DNA from: Alphaproteobacteria bacterium
GTDB taxonomy: Bacteria > Pseudomonadota > Alphaproteobacteria > Rhodobacterales > Rhodobacteraceae
Assembly (NCBI GenBank): GCA_030427405.1
Contig: JAUHXK010000001.1
Location: 186,001-250,000, forward strand
Direction of reading: 5' to 3'
Length of the DNA stretch: 64,000 bases
Each line of letters starts with the position of its first letter. The first letter of the stretch is position 1. This document shows, piece after piece, positions 46,585-55,835 of the stretch. The notes beneath the pieces were generated by a model. It was not told the DNA's origin. It did no database searches and was given only the letters and a program-made list of their open reading frames with translations. The position numbers and the translations under genes are program-made.

Positions 46585-46763
46585 AGAACGATATTAGAAC
46601 CGGTGCGCACCCAACAGACGCGTTCCCGTTTCGGCTTGGACCACCCGGACCGGAAGCCTCAACATCGATATGATGGTGTATAAGGATTTGCCCGGTCCGA
46701 GCGGTCCAATCATCTTAATTTCATCCCGCCACACGTTCCCATTCTCATCGTCGCTATAGAGAA

Positions 46764-46785
46764 GACGTGCAGCGCATGCTGCGTC
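46764..46785. promoter_or_regulatory. Inverted repeat before the XRE-like gene
   Basis: gacgtgcagc (46764-46773) and gctgcgtc (46778-46785) form an 8-bp palindrome with one bulged T, 18 bases before the start of the XRE-like gene. Autoregulation by that protein is a reasonable inference. Confidence 0.35.
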
Positions 46786-46803
46786 ACATCTAGGAAGGTA
46801 GCG

Positions 46804-47205
46804 ATGACTATGAAACCGTATGAAGACACCCGGCTTGCGAGGTATGTTGACCGCCGGGTGCTTGAGTTGAAACCGACCAAGAGCCAGGCAGAGATTGCCG
46901 CACTGGTAGGATACACCAATGCCAACATGATCACGATGATCAAGCAGGGTAGCTCCAAGGTGGCTCTGGATCGCGTCCCGGCCTTGGCGCACGCGCTGGA
47001 AGCGGATCCCGCCTTCGTGATGCGGCTCGCCTTGGAACAGGCGATCGGCCGGACGGCTGCTGAAGCAGTCGTGGAGGTGTTCGGCGAGCCGGTCACCGCG
47101 AACGAAGTTGGATGGCTGCAGGCGATCCGCCAGGCCTCGAACAATACCGATCCCCGGCTGACCAGCCGATCCGAGGCGGCGATCAGGACAATCTTCGGGA
47201 AGTAG
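46804..47205 (+). CDS. XRE-like helix-turn-helix protein
   Basis: 133 residues. The DNA-binding core is SQAEIAALVGYTNANMITMI followed by KQGSSKVALDRVPALAHAL. A helical tail contains NEVGWLQAIRQASNNTDPRL. AGGAAGGTAG precedes the start. Probably a repressor of the island genes or of itself. Confidence 0.8.
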   Translation: MTMKPYEDTRLARYVDRRVLELKPTKSQAEIAALVGYTNANMITMIKQGSSKVALDRVPALAHALEADPAFVMRLALEQAIGRTAAEAVVEVFGEPVTANEVGWLQAIRQASNNTDPRLTSRSEAAIRTIFGK

Positions 47206-47210
47206 GTGCC

Positions 47211-47303
47211 ATGTGCGAACAGAAAGACGTCCTGACCTCGAATGAGCGCGCCTGGTTGCGCTTCCTGCGTGACGTGAGCAACGGCAGCGATCCCGGACCT
47301 TAG
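47211..47303 (+). CDS. 30-residue ORF similar to the tail of the XRE-like protein
   Basis: MCEQKDVLTSNERAWLRFLR then DVSNGSDPGP. It repeats the pattern NExxWLxxxRxxSNxxDP found at the end of the preceding protein. It starts 6 bases after that gene's stop. It could be a truncated duplicate or a small expressed peptide. Confidence 0.4.
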   Translation: MCEQKDVLTSNERAWLRFLRDVSNGSDPGP

Positions 47304-48345
47304 TTTGCGCCGGGTGCAGCTTTTACGGCACTTCTGCGCTGTTCGGAGAGCTTAGACTTAACCAGTAGTATCATAGCGGCGAGGAATGGCTGAACCTTCG
47401 TGCCTCGCCGGATCCCGCAACAACGTCAAAGGTTGCCTAAGGTTGACAAAGGTTTACATCCACCCTCTCAGGACTGACGGAATGTAAACCTTTCATCTCT
47501 CAAAACAGCCGATTTCAGGCCCAAAGGTTTACACTAAGTTTACCTTAAGTTGACAAATCCGGGCCGAAATCAGGATTTTTCCGGAGAAATGTAAACCTTT
47601 CAGAACGCAAAACCCTTAAGAACATGAAATTCGGAAAACAGCAGGGCCGAGAACAGGCCAGAAAAGTGCGCAGAGCGACAAAACACAAACCTGATGACAG
47701 GCTGCGCACGTAAGAGAAGAACACAACTCAGGCCAGCGCACAGCCAGGCTCAGCACCAACCACATAAATAGCTTTCGCGCTGGAACAAGCCAAGTAGACT
47801 ATTGAGCGTTTCCAGAGATGAAAAACCGACGATCACTCGTGGAGAAAAATTCATGTTCGAAAAGAAGACGTCGTTCACGATGGCCGGGACTTGCCCGTGA
47901 GGCGATGAGATTGCTGAGGCGCCCTAAGTGGTGTGGTAATCTCCGGAGATGAGTGAACAGAGATCATCGGGAGGAGTGCTTGCAGCCGACGACCCGTTTA
48001 CTTCCACCTTATCGTTGTGCTGCTCAAAGCTCCCTCTGTTGTTTAGGCGGTTTGCAAAATCGCCAGAATGTTCAAAGGCGCCCAAAAACAGCCGCAAGCT
48101 CCTGATAATATCATCATATTCGCTCAGGAACTTCCAATCGCGGCTATCTAGCTCCTCAAAAATATAGTCATATCACTGGACTGGGACTACTGAGTGCAGA
48201 ATTTGGGTCGGCCACAAGTAAGGCTACGCACCTTTGTAATCGCAATTTCAAAACCTGCAGTCGCTGTCCCCAATCTGTCCGATGACTGCAGAACCCACGA
48301 AGGTTTATCTCCTTGGATGTTGACTGTTCATAGGAGGATCAACTG
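47304..48345. other. 1 kb gene-poor stretch of the island
   Basis: No convincing gene. The first 300 bases hold the repeat array described at 47428-47600. Farther on there are short frames with start codons (for example at 47853 and 47949), all of 72 codons or fewer and without family resemblance. The last 50 bases hold the promoter and ribosome site of the SMP-like gene. Confidence 0.5.
47428..47600. repeat. Iteron-like array of aaaggtttacat in both orientations
   Basis: aaaggtttacat or its exact complement is at 47448-47459, 47482-47493 (inverted), 47523-47533 (11 of 12 bases) and 47589-47600 (inverted). Close variants are at 47428-47437, 47438-47448 and 47535-47555 (taagtttacc, taagttgaca). 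Copies are spaced 34, 41 and 66 bases. This looks like a replication origin or a multi-site operator, located after two DNA-binding/ATPase genes. Confidence 0.6.
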
Positions 48346-48483
48346 ATGTCGAAACCAACAAAAATGACGACAAAAGCCGCTGCCCGTATTCAGGGGGCCA
48401 CTGCCAAAAAGAATGGCGGCGTAGTTCCCAAAGGTAGCTTTGCGGCGAAAGCGCAGTCGGTTGCAAGCAAACCAAAAAAATAA
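48346..48483 (+). CDS. Small SMP-like protein
   Basis: 45 residues (MSKPTKMTTKAAARIQGATA, then KKNGGVVPKGSFAAKAQSVA). A strong Shine-Dalgarno (AGGAGG) lies 7 bases upstream. The pattern AARIQ-A-A--NGG-V-KGSFAA-AQS is that of seed-maturation-protein-like (SMP) small proteins, widespread in bacteria and plasmids. The function is unknown. First of three collinear genes ending in the ankyrin protein. Confidence 0.75.
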   Translation: MSKPTKMTTKAAARIQGATAKKNGGVVPKGSFAAKAQSVASKPKK

Positions 48484-48543
48484 GGGCTCGGTTAGAGGCG
48501 GGGTGAGCGACGGCTCCTCCGCCAATCGCAAGTGGGAACGATT

Positions 48544-48759
48544 ATGAAGTATTGCAAAAACAAAGACATGAACAGAATGATACGGCATGAAATTAAAGAG
48601 GGCGCTCGTTTTCTGAGCGGGCGGAAACATGGCAAACTGTTGCTGTCCAATGGAGCCTTACTAGTGGTTTCCAAGAGTCCCAGTGACTGGCGGGCCCATA
48701 GGAACGCGCGCGCCAGGTTGCGAGCGCTCAAGAATGATACCCGGCATTCTCAAAGATAG
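48544..48759 (+). CDS. HicA-like small basic protein
   Basis: 71 residues from the ATG at 48544. Key region: IKEGARFLSGRKHGKLLLSN then GALLVVSKSPSDWRAHRNAR. The spacing of GRKHGKL--NG-----SKSPSD-RA-RN resembles the double-stranded-RNA-binding-like fold of HicA toxins, with the histidine kept. No HicB antitoxin is adjacent, so a toxin role is uncertain. It ends 9 bases before the ankyrin gene. Confidence 0.5.
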   Translation: MKYCKNKDMNRMIRHEIKEGARFLSGRKHGKLLLSNGALLVVSKSPSDWRAHRNARARLRALKNDTRHSQR

Positions 48760-48768
48760 AGATTTCCA

Positions 48769-50880
48769 ATGACACCCATTCCACAACCCGCAGAAATCGT
48801 CGCTTTTGTCGTCCGGTGTTTTTCGCGAGTCGATCACGAAAACAACATCGCTTTGAAGAAAAGGCTGCAAAGGCTCAAACAGGGCTCTCCATTGTCCGTC
48901 GATGCGGCGGTGGAGCTTCTGTCGAACCATCTCGGGGAACTACTGGATGCAAGCCCAAATAAGGGTCAGATCCTGCTCGGCATCAGGCACTACCTGGGTA
49001 TCTACGTTAAGTTTGTCACCACTTTGGATTGTGGCGCGTTGCCGGCAAGAGAGGTTCGGCGCGTTTTCGACCAGTATGCAGTGGCGATGTTCGCGGCAGC
49101 GCTCCGACCGCTTTTAAGCAAGTATCACGTCTACCCGACCGACGTTCTGGGAGTTCCTGAGCAAGGTATTTCGGTCGTTTGGAAGTCCTACTGCAAGGGG
49201 CGCCCGCTCGGAGAGGTTGCCGCGTTATTCCAGTCCAAAATTTCCAAAGATGATGGCACGTGGGAGAAGAACATAAACCGTTGGATGGACGGGCAAGGGA
49301 TGAACATCTCCACTATTTTGGAGATCACATCCAAGGTCGACTATGATTTCGGCTTGGCTCTCCTGCAAGTAAATGCCTATCAGGAGTATTGTCAGTATGC
49401 CCCGGTGGATCCATCAACTCATTATCCACCCTTTCTCGAAACGCCCAAAAAGATCATCCAGGATATCCTTGACTTACACCATGGGCCGTTTGCAGGTTCT
49501 GGAGCGCTCGACCCTGAAATCCGACAAAACGTTGGCAGGCTGACCAAGATCGTCGACCCAAGGGAGCCGAAACAAGCCGGAGACGCTCAAAAGGCGAGCG
49601 AGTGCATCAAGGCAGTAAAGTCAGACCTGGCTGGAGAAGACCGTCTTGCAGGGTTAGGTTTTCAGGAAGGTCTCCACGAAGCACAATTGGGAAACCTTGA
49701 AAGAGCTCTCGAGCTTTTTGAGCAGGCTGCCGAGTGGTTCAAGTTCCGCAGCAGTGTGCAGTTGAAAGCTAGCCTACATCTCCTGCTCAACACCGCCGCG
49801 GCGCTAGGCAAAAACCGCCTCAAGAATCGCTGGGTCGAATGGTGCGAGGCACTTGAGCTTGAAGTTTTGCCTACGCAATCAGCCCGCCCGTTTCTGAGGG
49901 ATTTTCCCCATCCCTACGTAGAAGCAAAGAACTGGCCGTCGGAGAAATCTAATGATGGCAGCAATGTCATTCTCCCAGACTGGGAAACAAGGCAACCAGA
50001 TTTGAACCACCCAAACCGCGTAGTTAAAGGTTATGGAGCAACGCCTTCACCTCAGCTGCACATCTTTGCCCATCGTGGGCAGGTTGAAAAGGTGAAGGCT
50101 CTTCTGGACAAAGGTGCCAATCCGGACAAACTCGACCGGTTATCTCGCTCAGCGTTGCTACGCGCAATACAAGGAGGTGATGACGCGTGCTTTGACACTT
50201 TGCTCAAGGTGACGCTCGCCGGCACAATCAATACGAGAACTGGAGGCGGGGAATCATGTTTGCATGAAGCAATCAATGCTGCTCGACCGAGATTGGTCAA
50301 AGCACTGTTAGGCAGTGGTGCAGATGTAGAAATCGAAGGATCAAAAGGGCAGTCGCCCCTGCATTCTGCCGTCAGCCGTTTCCTGGACAAATCCGGAATT
50401 TCTCGCGCTTTCCGAGACCAGAAATTGCGGAGCGCGGCTTCACAAAAGCTGCCGGAAAGCTTGAGGCCAAGCAGCTCGCCATTTGTCGACACTCAAAGCG
50501 AGCTTCTTAATGACATGACCGCGCAGCACCCGGGTCTCGAAGCGGCCTTTATAGAATATTTCGCCGGTAAAATGATGGGTGACAAAGAGAGCAATCGACG
50601 GATCGTCACAGCGCTTCTAGAAGCGGGAGCAGACGTAAATGTCAAGGTTACAGGTCAGAGATGGACGCCGTTTCTTTATTCGGCCCAGATTGGCGACAAA
50701 TGGCTGTTCAATTCACTGATTGATCATGGCGCCAACATCCGGGATCGACTGGCCAGCGGTCACACTGCCTACACCCTGCTTTCTAGGTATGGTCATTTTG
50801 AGTTGGCTCACTCGCTCCTTCGAAAAGTCGAGGCTAGTGATCGCGTCTGGTTGCGCGAGGCTGGTCCATACGCGCGGTGA
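48769..50880 (+). CDS. Ankyrin-repeat protein with a helical N-terminal region
   Basis: 703 residues. The first 420 residues are alpha-helical with TPR-like segments (FQEGLHEAQLGNLERALELF, EQAAEWFKF). From about residue 424 come four or more ankyrin repeats: SPQLHIFAHRGQVEKVKALL, LVKALLGSGADVEIEGSKGQ, VTALLEAGADVNVKVTG, TPFLYSAQIGDKWLFNSLID. No enzymatic motif is visible and no signal peptide. It is probably a cytoplasmic scaffold. It may be coupled to the two small genes in front of it; a defence role is possible but only inferred. Confidence 0.75.
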   Translation: MTPIPQPAEIVAFVVRCFSRVDHENNIALKKRLQRLKQGSPLSVDAAVELLSNHLGELLDASPNKGQILLGIRHYLGIYVKFVTTLDCGALPAREVRRVFDQYAVAMFAAALRPLLSKYHVYPTDVLGVPEQGISVVWKSYCKGRPLGEVAALFQSKISKDDGTWEKNINRWMDGQGMNISTILEITSKVDYDFGLALLQVNAYQEYCQYAPVDPSTHYPPFLETPKKIIQDILDLHHGPFAGSGALDPEIRQNVGRLTKIVDPREPKQAGDAQKASECIKAVKSDLAGEDRLAGLGFQEGLHEAQLGNLERALELFEQAAEWFKFRSSVQLKASLHLLLNTAAALGKNRLKNRWVEWCEALELEVLPTQSARPFLRDFPHPYVEAKNWPSEKSNDGSNVILPDWETRQPDLNHPNRVVKGYGATPSPQLHIFAHRGQVEKVKALLDKGANPDKLDRLSRSALLRAIQGGDDACFDTLLKVTLAGTINTRTGGGESCLHEAINAARPRLVKALLGSGADVEIEGSKGQSPLHSAVSRFLDKSGISRAFRDQKLRSAASQKLPESLRPSSSPFVDTQSELLNDMTAQHPGLEAAFIEYFAGKMMGDKESNRRIVTALLEAGADVNVKVTGQRWTPFLYSAQIGDKWLFNSLIDHGANIRDRLASGHTAYTLLSRYGHFELAHSLLRKVEASDRVWLREAGPYAR

Positions 50881-51112
50881 TTTTTAGAAAGGGTCGATGT
50901 CCCAAATGCAAGGCTCAACAATGGAATATCGGAAATAGAGTGCATGCAACCCGCCTGGTCACATAGCTGAACAGCTACCTGACCAGAAAAGAAATATAGC
51001 TATTCAGCTATCGAAATCCGCTGGTGGCTGCCGCCATGAGACGGCCGTTTGCCCGGGCAAATTGACTCCGCTGAAAACTTGGAAATTCACTGCTCGACAC
51101 CTAACGGGATTT

Positions 51113-51413
51113 CGGGAGGTGACAGTGAAGGCCAGATTCACCCTCGCGATGATGGCCTTGGTCAAATGGCTTGCTGGTCTCGGTTTGTTATAAGCACTTC
51201 GGTTGCACACGAGGTCGCGAAGGATCGATACTTGCGCATATTGGATGGCGTCATAGTTATTCAAGCCGTTTCAAATCCACGAGGAATGGTTGGACATCCC
51301 GGAGAAATCCTGCGCCCGCCCCCTCGGGTGTAAGCGAAGTCCTAGAAATACCCTTCAGCTACGAAGGGGATGCATTCTGGCGCCACCATGTCCTGGCGCT
51401 CGGAACCTCCCAT
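51113..51413. repeat. Direct repeat copy A (shorter, degraded)
   Basis: The right 143 bases (51271-51413) match 58859-59001 with only 5 mismatches that I count. The left part (51113-51270) is related but more diverged and lacks about 115 bases relative to copy B. It contains a GTG-started remnant of the copy B small membrane ORF (22 codons, 51125-51193). It also keeps the frame NPRGMVGHPGEILR. I see no intact gene in it. With the rest of 50881-51505 it forms a gene-free gap of about 600 bases. Confidence 0.9.
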
Positions 51414-51505
51414 GAAAAATCGAGAACTGCCAAGTGAATCGGCCACAGTTTTGGGCTAATTTTCAACCGCTTGCGCAATACGAACACGTCCGGCATGGTG
51501 AGCAC

Positions 51506-53830
51506 ATGACTACTTTGACTGATTTAACCCAGCCGATTGCGGCAACTTCCATTCTCTCTGGCCTTGGCTCCCTGGAACGCGAAGAAATATGTGGATTTCT
51601 CGCGCTCTTGGAGGAAATTGACAGTATCTCCTTGGCTAGAGGGGCGCTTGAAGATCTTGGGCGGCGCATGAGGATCTTTGGCGAAGTGTCCGCAGGGTCT
51701 ATGGATGACGCCAAAAATCGATTGATGCGCTCGTCCACGCCCGATGCAGTCCTGCGTCACAGGTTGTGGGTGCGTCTGGCAGATTCATTGGCAGTGCCCG
51801 TAAACGTTACCTTGTCGCCTCGTTCGGCTCGCGGAGCGGCAGCGGCGTTAGCTGTCCGCGCATCGGAGCGGCTGACCCCGTCGGTCGTCGCGCAGCGAAA
51901 GAAGAAGGAAGAGGCGCGCGAAGAGGATCTTGTAGCACTGATCGGCATGAAGGCCGCCGATTTTTGGAAAGCAGGACGGAAACTGATACCTCGGAACGAC
52001 CCGATACCCTTCCCGGATCTGGTCCGAGAAGAGATTCTGAACGTGCTTGCGGACGAAGAATTCCTGTCTGCAGCATTGAAGCAGGCAGATCCTGAGATAA
52101 AGGAGGCGTTGCGCAAGTCTCATGGCGCCGCCCAAAAAGCCATCGCTGCCGGGGGTGGCTGGGTTATGTTTGCAGCCATCGCAGGAAACGCTGGTTTCTT
52201 GCCTTACCTTCTTGCGGCTAAACTCAGCGCCTGGATTCCGCTGGTGAGTGGCACGGCTTTGGTTTCTCTGCTTGCGACGTTGATCAATCCGGTGACCGTC
52301 GCCGCCGGTGTGGGCACCTTGGGGTGGCTGGCGATGGGCAAGGGCTCGAAAGTTGTTCGCAGCCAGGTCGCCGCGCGAATCTGTGTTCTCCTGGCGATTC
52401 CGGGAAGCCAGCGCGGTGAAGAGGGCTTGGCAAGCTTCCTCGCCGACATGCGAAGCTTGGACCGAGTGCCATCAACGGCATTCGGCCACCTACCGAAACG
52501 GGAAAGAAAGGACCTCCGGACCAGGTTGTCGTTGGTGTCAGGTCAACTACTATTGGCCCTTCCGGCACCTGCGGGACCTCCTCCTCCGCCCTGGGGCAGC
52601 AAACGCGACATCAGTGACTTGACCGATACTGTTCTCGTGGCGTCGCTGACGGCCGGAGAGATGCTCTGGCACGCAGCCGCAATCGACGAGAACGTTTTGA
52701 AGGCTGCTGACTTTTCACACGCTGCCGACTTGGGGGATCCAGTGAGCTTCGCTGTCGCTGCTCAGAACTTTGTGTTCGAGGGCGCCGGATATTCCTTGCG
52801 GGGTTTCACAGCCGAAAGGTTGGTTCTGGATACGCTCGTTGCCAATGGCCATGATGTGACCCTCGCGGAAGCAAGTAACACGCCAGGCTTGGATCTCATC
52901 GTGGATGGCAGCCCTGTCCAGGTGAAATGCGGAACCGAGCTGTCGAACCTGACCGAGAACTTTGAGAAGTATCCGGCCATTCCGGTGATCGCCAACCAAG
53001 AGCTCGCGGACAAGGCGGCTGAAAGTGGACAAGACTGGGCGGATATGGTCACCACGCTACCCGGGTTTCAGATCGATGCCGTCGAAGAGCAAATCGCCGA
53101 AGCACTTGGGCATGCGGCTGAGTTGGTGGATCCGGATATCCTTGAGTTTGCGCTCTCCATGGGCGTCCTACGCGGTGGGCTCGAAGTGGCGCAAGGCAAG
53201 ATTCCCGTCAGCGACTTGCCTGCCTGGCTGCTATTGGACGGAGCTTCTCGCGGCATGCTGAGCCTGGTGGGGGCGAAAGCGGGAGGCTGGCTCGGACTTG
53301 TGGTCGTAGGCCCGGCAGGAGCGCTTGTTCTGGGTCCGGCAATTGGTTGCGCGGCGTTGATGGGGAACAGTGGCATAAAGACTGCGGCGCAGAGGATACT
53401 GATGAGGGAGTGGCTGCGCGAGCTGCTTGAGCATGGAGCCGACTTGCACGGTGCCATCAAGGTGGCGCTTGAAAGACGTATTCATCACCTTTCTCACCGC
53501 TCGACCAAGCTTGGATCGACGGCACCAAATCAAAGTCAAATCACCAGATGGATGATAGCCCGCTCTCAAGATGATCTCATCGCCGTGTTGGAGGATCTTG
53601 CGCAGCTAGGCAGCAGGCCGGCGGAAGAGGCTCACTGCATCGAGCTCCTTTTCAAGGCCCCCGATCTTGCCCCGACGGACGCCGCCGTTCTGCAAGCGGC
53701 AAGCGGACTAAGAAGGCATTTTGCCAAGAAGCCCGGGTTGCAGGAGCTGCTCGTAGACAGACAGTTTGAAGGAGTCGGCGATTTCTTTGATAAGCATGTG
53801 CGACGTCGACTAGGATTCCGTTCCGAGTAG
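51506..53830 (+). CDS. Membrane-associated PD-(D/E)xK nuclease-like protein
   Basis: 774 residues from the ATG at 51506 with GGTGAG upstream. A restriction-like core is visible: E437 in FTAERLVLD, D463 in GLDLIVDG and Q472-x-K474 in VQVKCG, matching the E-D-QxK variant of the PD-(D/E)xK superfamily. Hydrophobic regions flank it: about 215-280 (VMFAAIAGNAGFLPYLLAA and onward) and 581-620 (GWLGLVVVGPAGALVLGPA). Both ends are helical. A nuclease tethered to the membrane would fit abortive-infection effectors, but I recognise no named system. It begins 92 bases after repeat copy A. Confidence 0.68.
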   Translation: MTTLTDLTQPIAATSILSGLGSLEREEICGFLALLEEIDSISLARGALEDLGRRMRIFGEVSAGSMDDAKNRLMRSSTPDAVLRHRLWVRLADSLAVPVNVTLSPRSARGAAAALAVRASERLTPSVVAQRKKKEEAREEDLVALIGMKAADFWKAGRKLIPRNDPIPFPDLVREEILNVLADEEFLSAALKQADPEIKEALRKSHGAAQKAIAAGGGWVMFAAIAGNAGFLPYLLAAKLSAWIPLVSGTALVSLLATLINPVTVAAGVGTLGWLAMGKGSKVVRSQVAARICVLLAIPGSQRGEEGLASFLADMRSLDRVPSTAFGHLPKRERKDLRTRLSLVSGQLLLALPAPAGPPPPPWGSKRDISDLTDTVLVASLTAGEMLWHAAAIDENVLKAADFSHAADLGDPVSFAVAAQNFVFEGAGYSLRGFTAERLVLDTLVANGHDVTLAEASNTPGLDLIVDGSPVQVKCGTELSNLTENFEKYPAIPVIANQELADKAAESGQDWADMVTTLPGFQIDAVEEQIAEALGHAAELVDPDILEFALSMGVLRGGLEVAQGKIPVSDLPAWLLLDGASRGMLSLVGAKAGGWLGLVVVGPAGALVLGPAIGCAALMGNSGIKTAAQRILMREWLRELLEHGADLHGAIKVALERRIHHLSHRSTKLGSTAPNQSQITRWMIARSQDDLIAVLEDLAQLGSRPAEEAHCIELLFKAPDLAPTDAAVLQAASGLRRHFAKKPGLQELLVDRQFEGVGDFFDKHVRRRLGFRSE

Positions 53831-53995
53831 CAGAAGAGCACCTAGGTCTTGGCTTTGAGTTGGAAGTCGTGGACACCAGCGCATACCTTATATCCTGTAT
53901 CGCCTGCTTATTCTCAAGCGGTCTCAATCTTACGCAGGTGTGCAAGAAATTTTGCTCTGTCGTTCGACATTCCCTTACCCGTTCTTGTCGAAGTC

Positions 53996-54880
53996 TCAGA
54001 TCTTCTTCAGAGATAGGGGCCAGCCAATCTGATACAGATCAATGCCCTCATCGTCAGCTAACTTGCGCACCGACTGCGGGAAGCGCTCTGCGATCAGCAC
54101 ACCATCTAACCGACCGTGGTCAAAATCGTCTCGCTGCGCCAGCGCCAGCAGATAGCTCGCCGTCTGGAGCACAGCGTCAGGCGTTGCCTCGGCGCGCTTC
54201 AATTCCAAAACAAGCCAACCCCCCGTCACCCGGTGTCGGGCTAGGATGTCGATGCGCCGAGACGTGCGACCACCGTCAACGGGGAATTCGTCTTGGATAA
54301 TGTCGTAGTGTTCACCCCACGGTGTTTGCTCCCAGTGTTTCAAAAGCTTCCTCTGGATGATGTATTCAGTCGTGAAGCCCTCCCCAGAGTGCGAGACGCG
54401 ATTTAGCGCGAGAACGGAGTGATCAAACCCCGCGAGCGCCTTGATCGTCGGCAGCACGAGCTCCCTGGTGACGACGAGATGGCCTGCGGTTCTGTTTCGC
54501 CCCTCGAAGACGAAAGGAATGCCCGCTTGCAAGAATTGTTCGTGATACTTGCCATTAAAAACTGCGAAGCCATAGTCATCTCTACGTGGGTTGAACGTAT
54601 CAATCGCGAGTGACCACTGCCCCGCCACATCCGGAGAAAATGCGAGATAGACGACACCACGCGGATTTGGCCATCGCGCATTCCTACGTGGATGATCTTC
54701 CCGGATCATTCGGTCAAGGCCCGATCTGATGGCAGTCTCTATGAGTTCTTCTGTCGCCGAGCAGAGCTTCCAATTGCGAGCGACATAGCCATCGTTTCCT
54801 TGTCTGATGAGTAAGCCTTCCGTAATTTGCTCAACAACAATATCGCTCTTGAAACGCTTTACACTCGCTTGCTCCGTCAT
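53996..54880 (-). CDS. NucS/DUF91-like endonuclease domain protein
   Basis: 294 residues from the ATG at 54880; an in-frame extension to 55000 has no good start. The C-terminal 130 residues have the nuclease set: E172 in TEYIIQRKLL, D211 in RRIDILARH, E226-x-K228 in LVLELKRA and the Q239TASY motif. This is the arrangement in NucS/DUF91 nucleases. The N-terminal 160 residues are unfamiliar. It points toward the membrane nuclease gene end, converging with it. Confidence 0.72.
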   Translation of the reverse strand: MTEQASVKRFKSDIVVEQITEGLLIRQGNDGYVARNWKLCSATEELIETAIRSGLDRMIREDHPRRNARWPNPRGVVYLAFSPDVAGQWSLAIDTFNPRRDDYGFAVFNGKYHEQFLQAGIPFVFEGRNRTAGHLVVTRELVLPTIKALAGFDHSVLALNRVSHSGEGFTTEYIIQRKLLKHWEQTPWGEHYDIIQDEFPVDGGRTSRRIDILARHRVTGGWLVLELKRAEATPDAVLQTASYLLALAQRDDFDHGRLDGVLIAERFPQSVRKLADDEGIDLYQIGWPLSLKKI

Positions 54881-55175
54881 CGACCTGTCTCCACACTTGC
54901 TCCAAAGGGTCAGTAGTCTGTGAGCGGGGCAAAAATTGGGCCAATGGAGTTGGCACCGATCTGAGCTGATACTGACTAGAGATGCCAACCTGCAAAACAA
55001 AAGAGATACTTAAATGTTTCTAGCCCGTCGTGTTGTGTCCATCATACTGCACAAACGGACCCAGAGTAATCTTGGCAGGTTTGGCGATCAAAGGCTGATA
55101 TCTTTCACAAAAACAATGAGTTACAGAAGTCAATTTCACTTCATTTTAGCGAGAGTAAGGATGACACATTGCCTA

Positions 55176-55826
55176 TCAAGGCAAATGGCTTCCATCAGAC
55201 AACACGGCTTCGTTCATTGGCACATCCCAGGGCATCGGGAAGATTGTCTTGATCAAGCAATTCACAAAACCGACGCCAATTGCGTGAGGTCGGGGCTGCA
55301 ATGCCGCAAGGGTTCGGTCGTAATATCCGCCGCCGTTGCCAAGCCGGTAGAGTGCTTGGTCGACACCTACGAGAGGCACGATGACAATGTCTGGCTTCTC
55401 GGCATGGCCGATCCTGGGCACGAGAATATTCCACGCACCGCGTATCATCTCGCAACCAGGTGACCACGCGTGGAATTCCAAAGGTTGGTCCTTTGCAACC
55501 ACGACAGGGAGCAGAATCCGGGCGCCGGCTGCGTGGGTTGAAGCCATCCATGGGCGAAGATCTGGTTCTCCCCGAATTGGCCAGTAGACTGCAATTTTCA
55601 TCCCCGATTGAGGTGCGACCACATTCTCTAGCCCTACAATCAGAGTCCTGGTGGCCGCATCCCGATCCTGAACTGGCATCTTTCTTAGGGCCAACAATCG
55701 CGTGCGCTCAGCGCGGCGAAAACGTGCAACGTCGCGCGCAGCACCAGGATCTATGCTCTCACCTCCCAAAACCAGGTGTTGGTAACAGGGGGGTGATCCA
55801 CCACGATCAGTTTCACTCTCACTCAT
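55176..55826 (-). CDS. 5-formyltetrahydrofolate cyclo-ligase
   Basis: 216 residues. The family signature LYRLGNGGGYYDRTLAAL is intact, and VAVYWPIRGEPDLRPWM-like residues (AVYWPIRGEPDLRPW) are present. The enzyme converts 5-formyl-THF to 5,10-methenyl-THF with ATP. It is unusual on an island and follows the thermonuclease by 9 bases. It may simply be a carried folate-repair gene. The N-terminal 30 residues are atypical. Confidence 0.85.
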   Translation of the reverse strand: MSESETDRGGSPPCYQHLVLGGESIDPGAARDVARFRRAERTRLLALRKMPVQDRDAATRTLIVGLENVVAPQSGMKIAVYWPIRGEPDLRPWMASTHAAGARILLPVVVAKDQPLEFHAWSPGCEMIRGAWNILVPRIGHAEKPDIVIVPLVGVDQALYRLGNGGGYYDRTLAALQPRPHAIGVGFVNCLIKTIFPMPWDVPMNEAVLSDGSHLP

Positions 55827-55835
55827 GTGCTTGCC

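Noticed and set aside
47949..48167. A 72-codon plus-strand frame beginning MSEQRSSGGVLAADD
   Set aside because: It has a ribosome-like CGGAG but low-complexity, serine-rich content, no family resemblance and no neighbour coupling.
48544..48759. Complete HicAB toxin-antitoxin pair
   Set aside because: No HicB-like frame lies on either side; the neighbours are the SMP-like and ankyrin genes.
51171..51437. 88-codon plus-strand frame crossing repeat copy A
   Set aside because: Only its last part (GVSEVLEIPFSYEGDAFW) is preserved in copy B; the start differs, so it is more likely a gene remnant than a gene.
55014..55463. 149-codon plus-strand frame opposite the 5-FCL gene
   Set aside because: It is antisense to a recognised gene and has no family resemblance.
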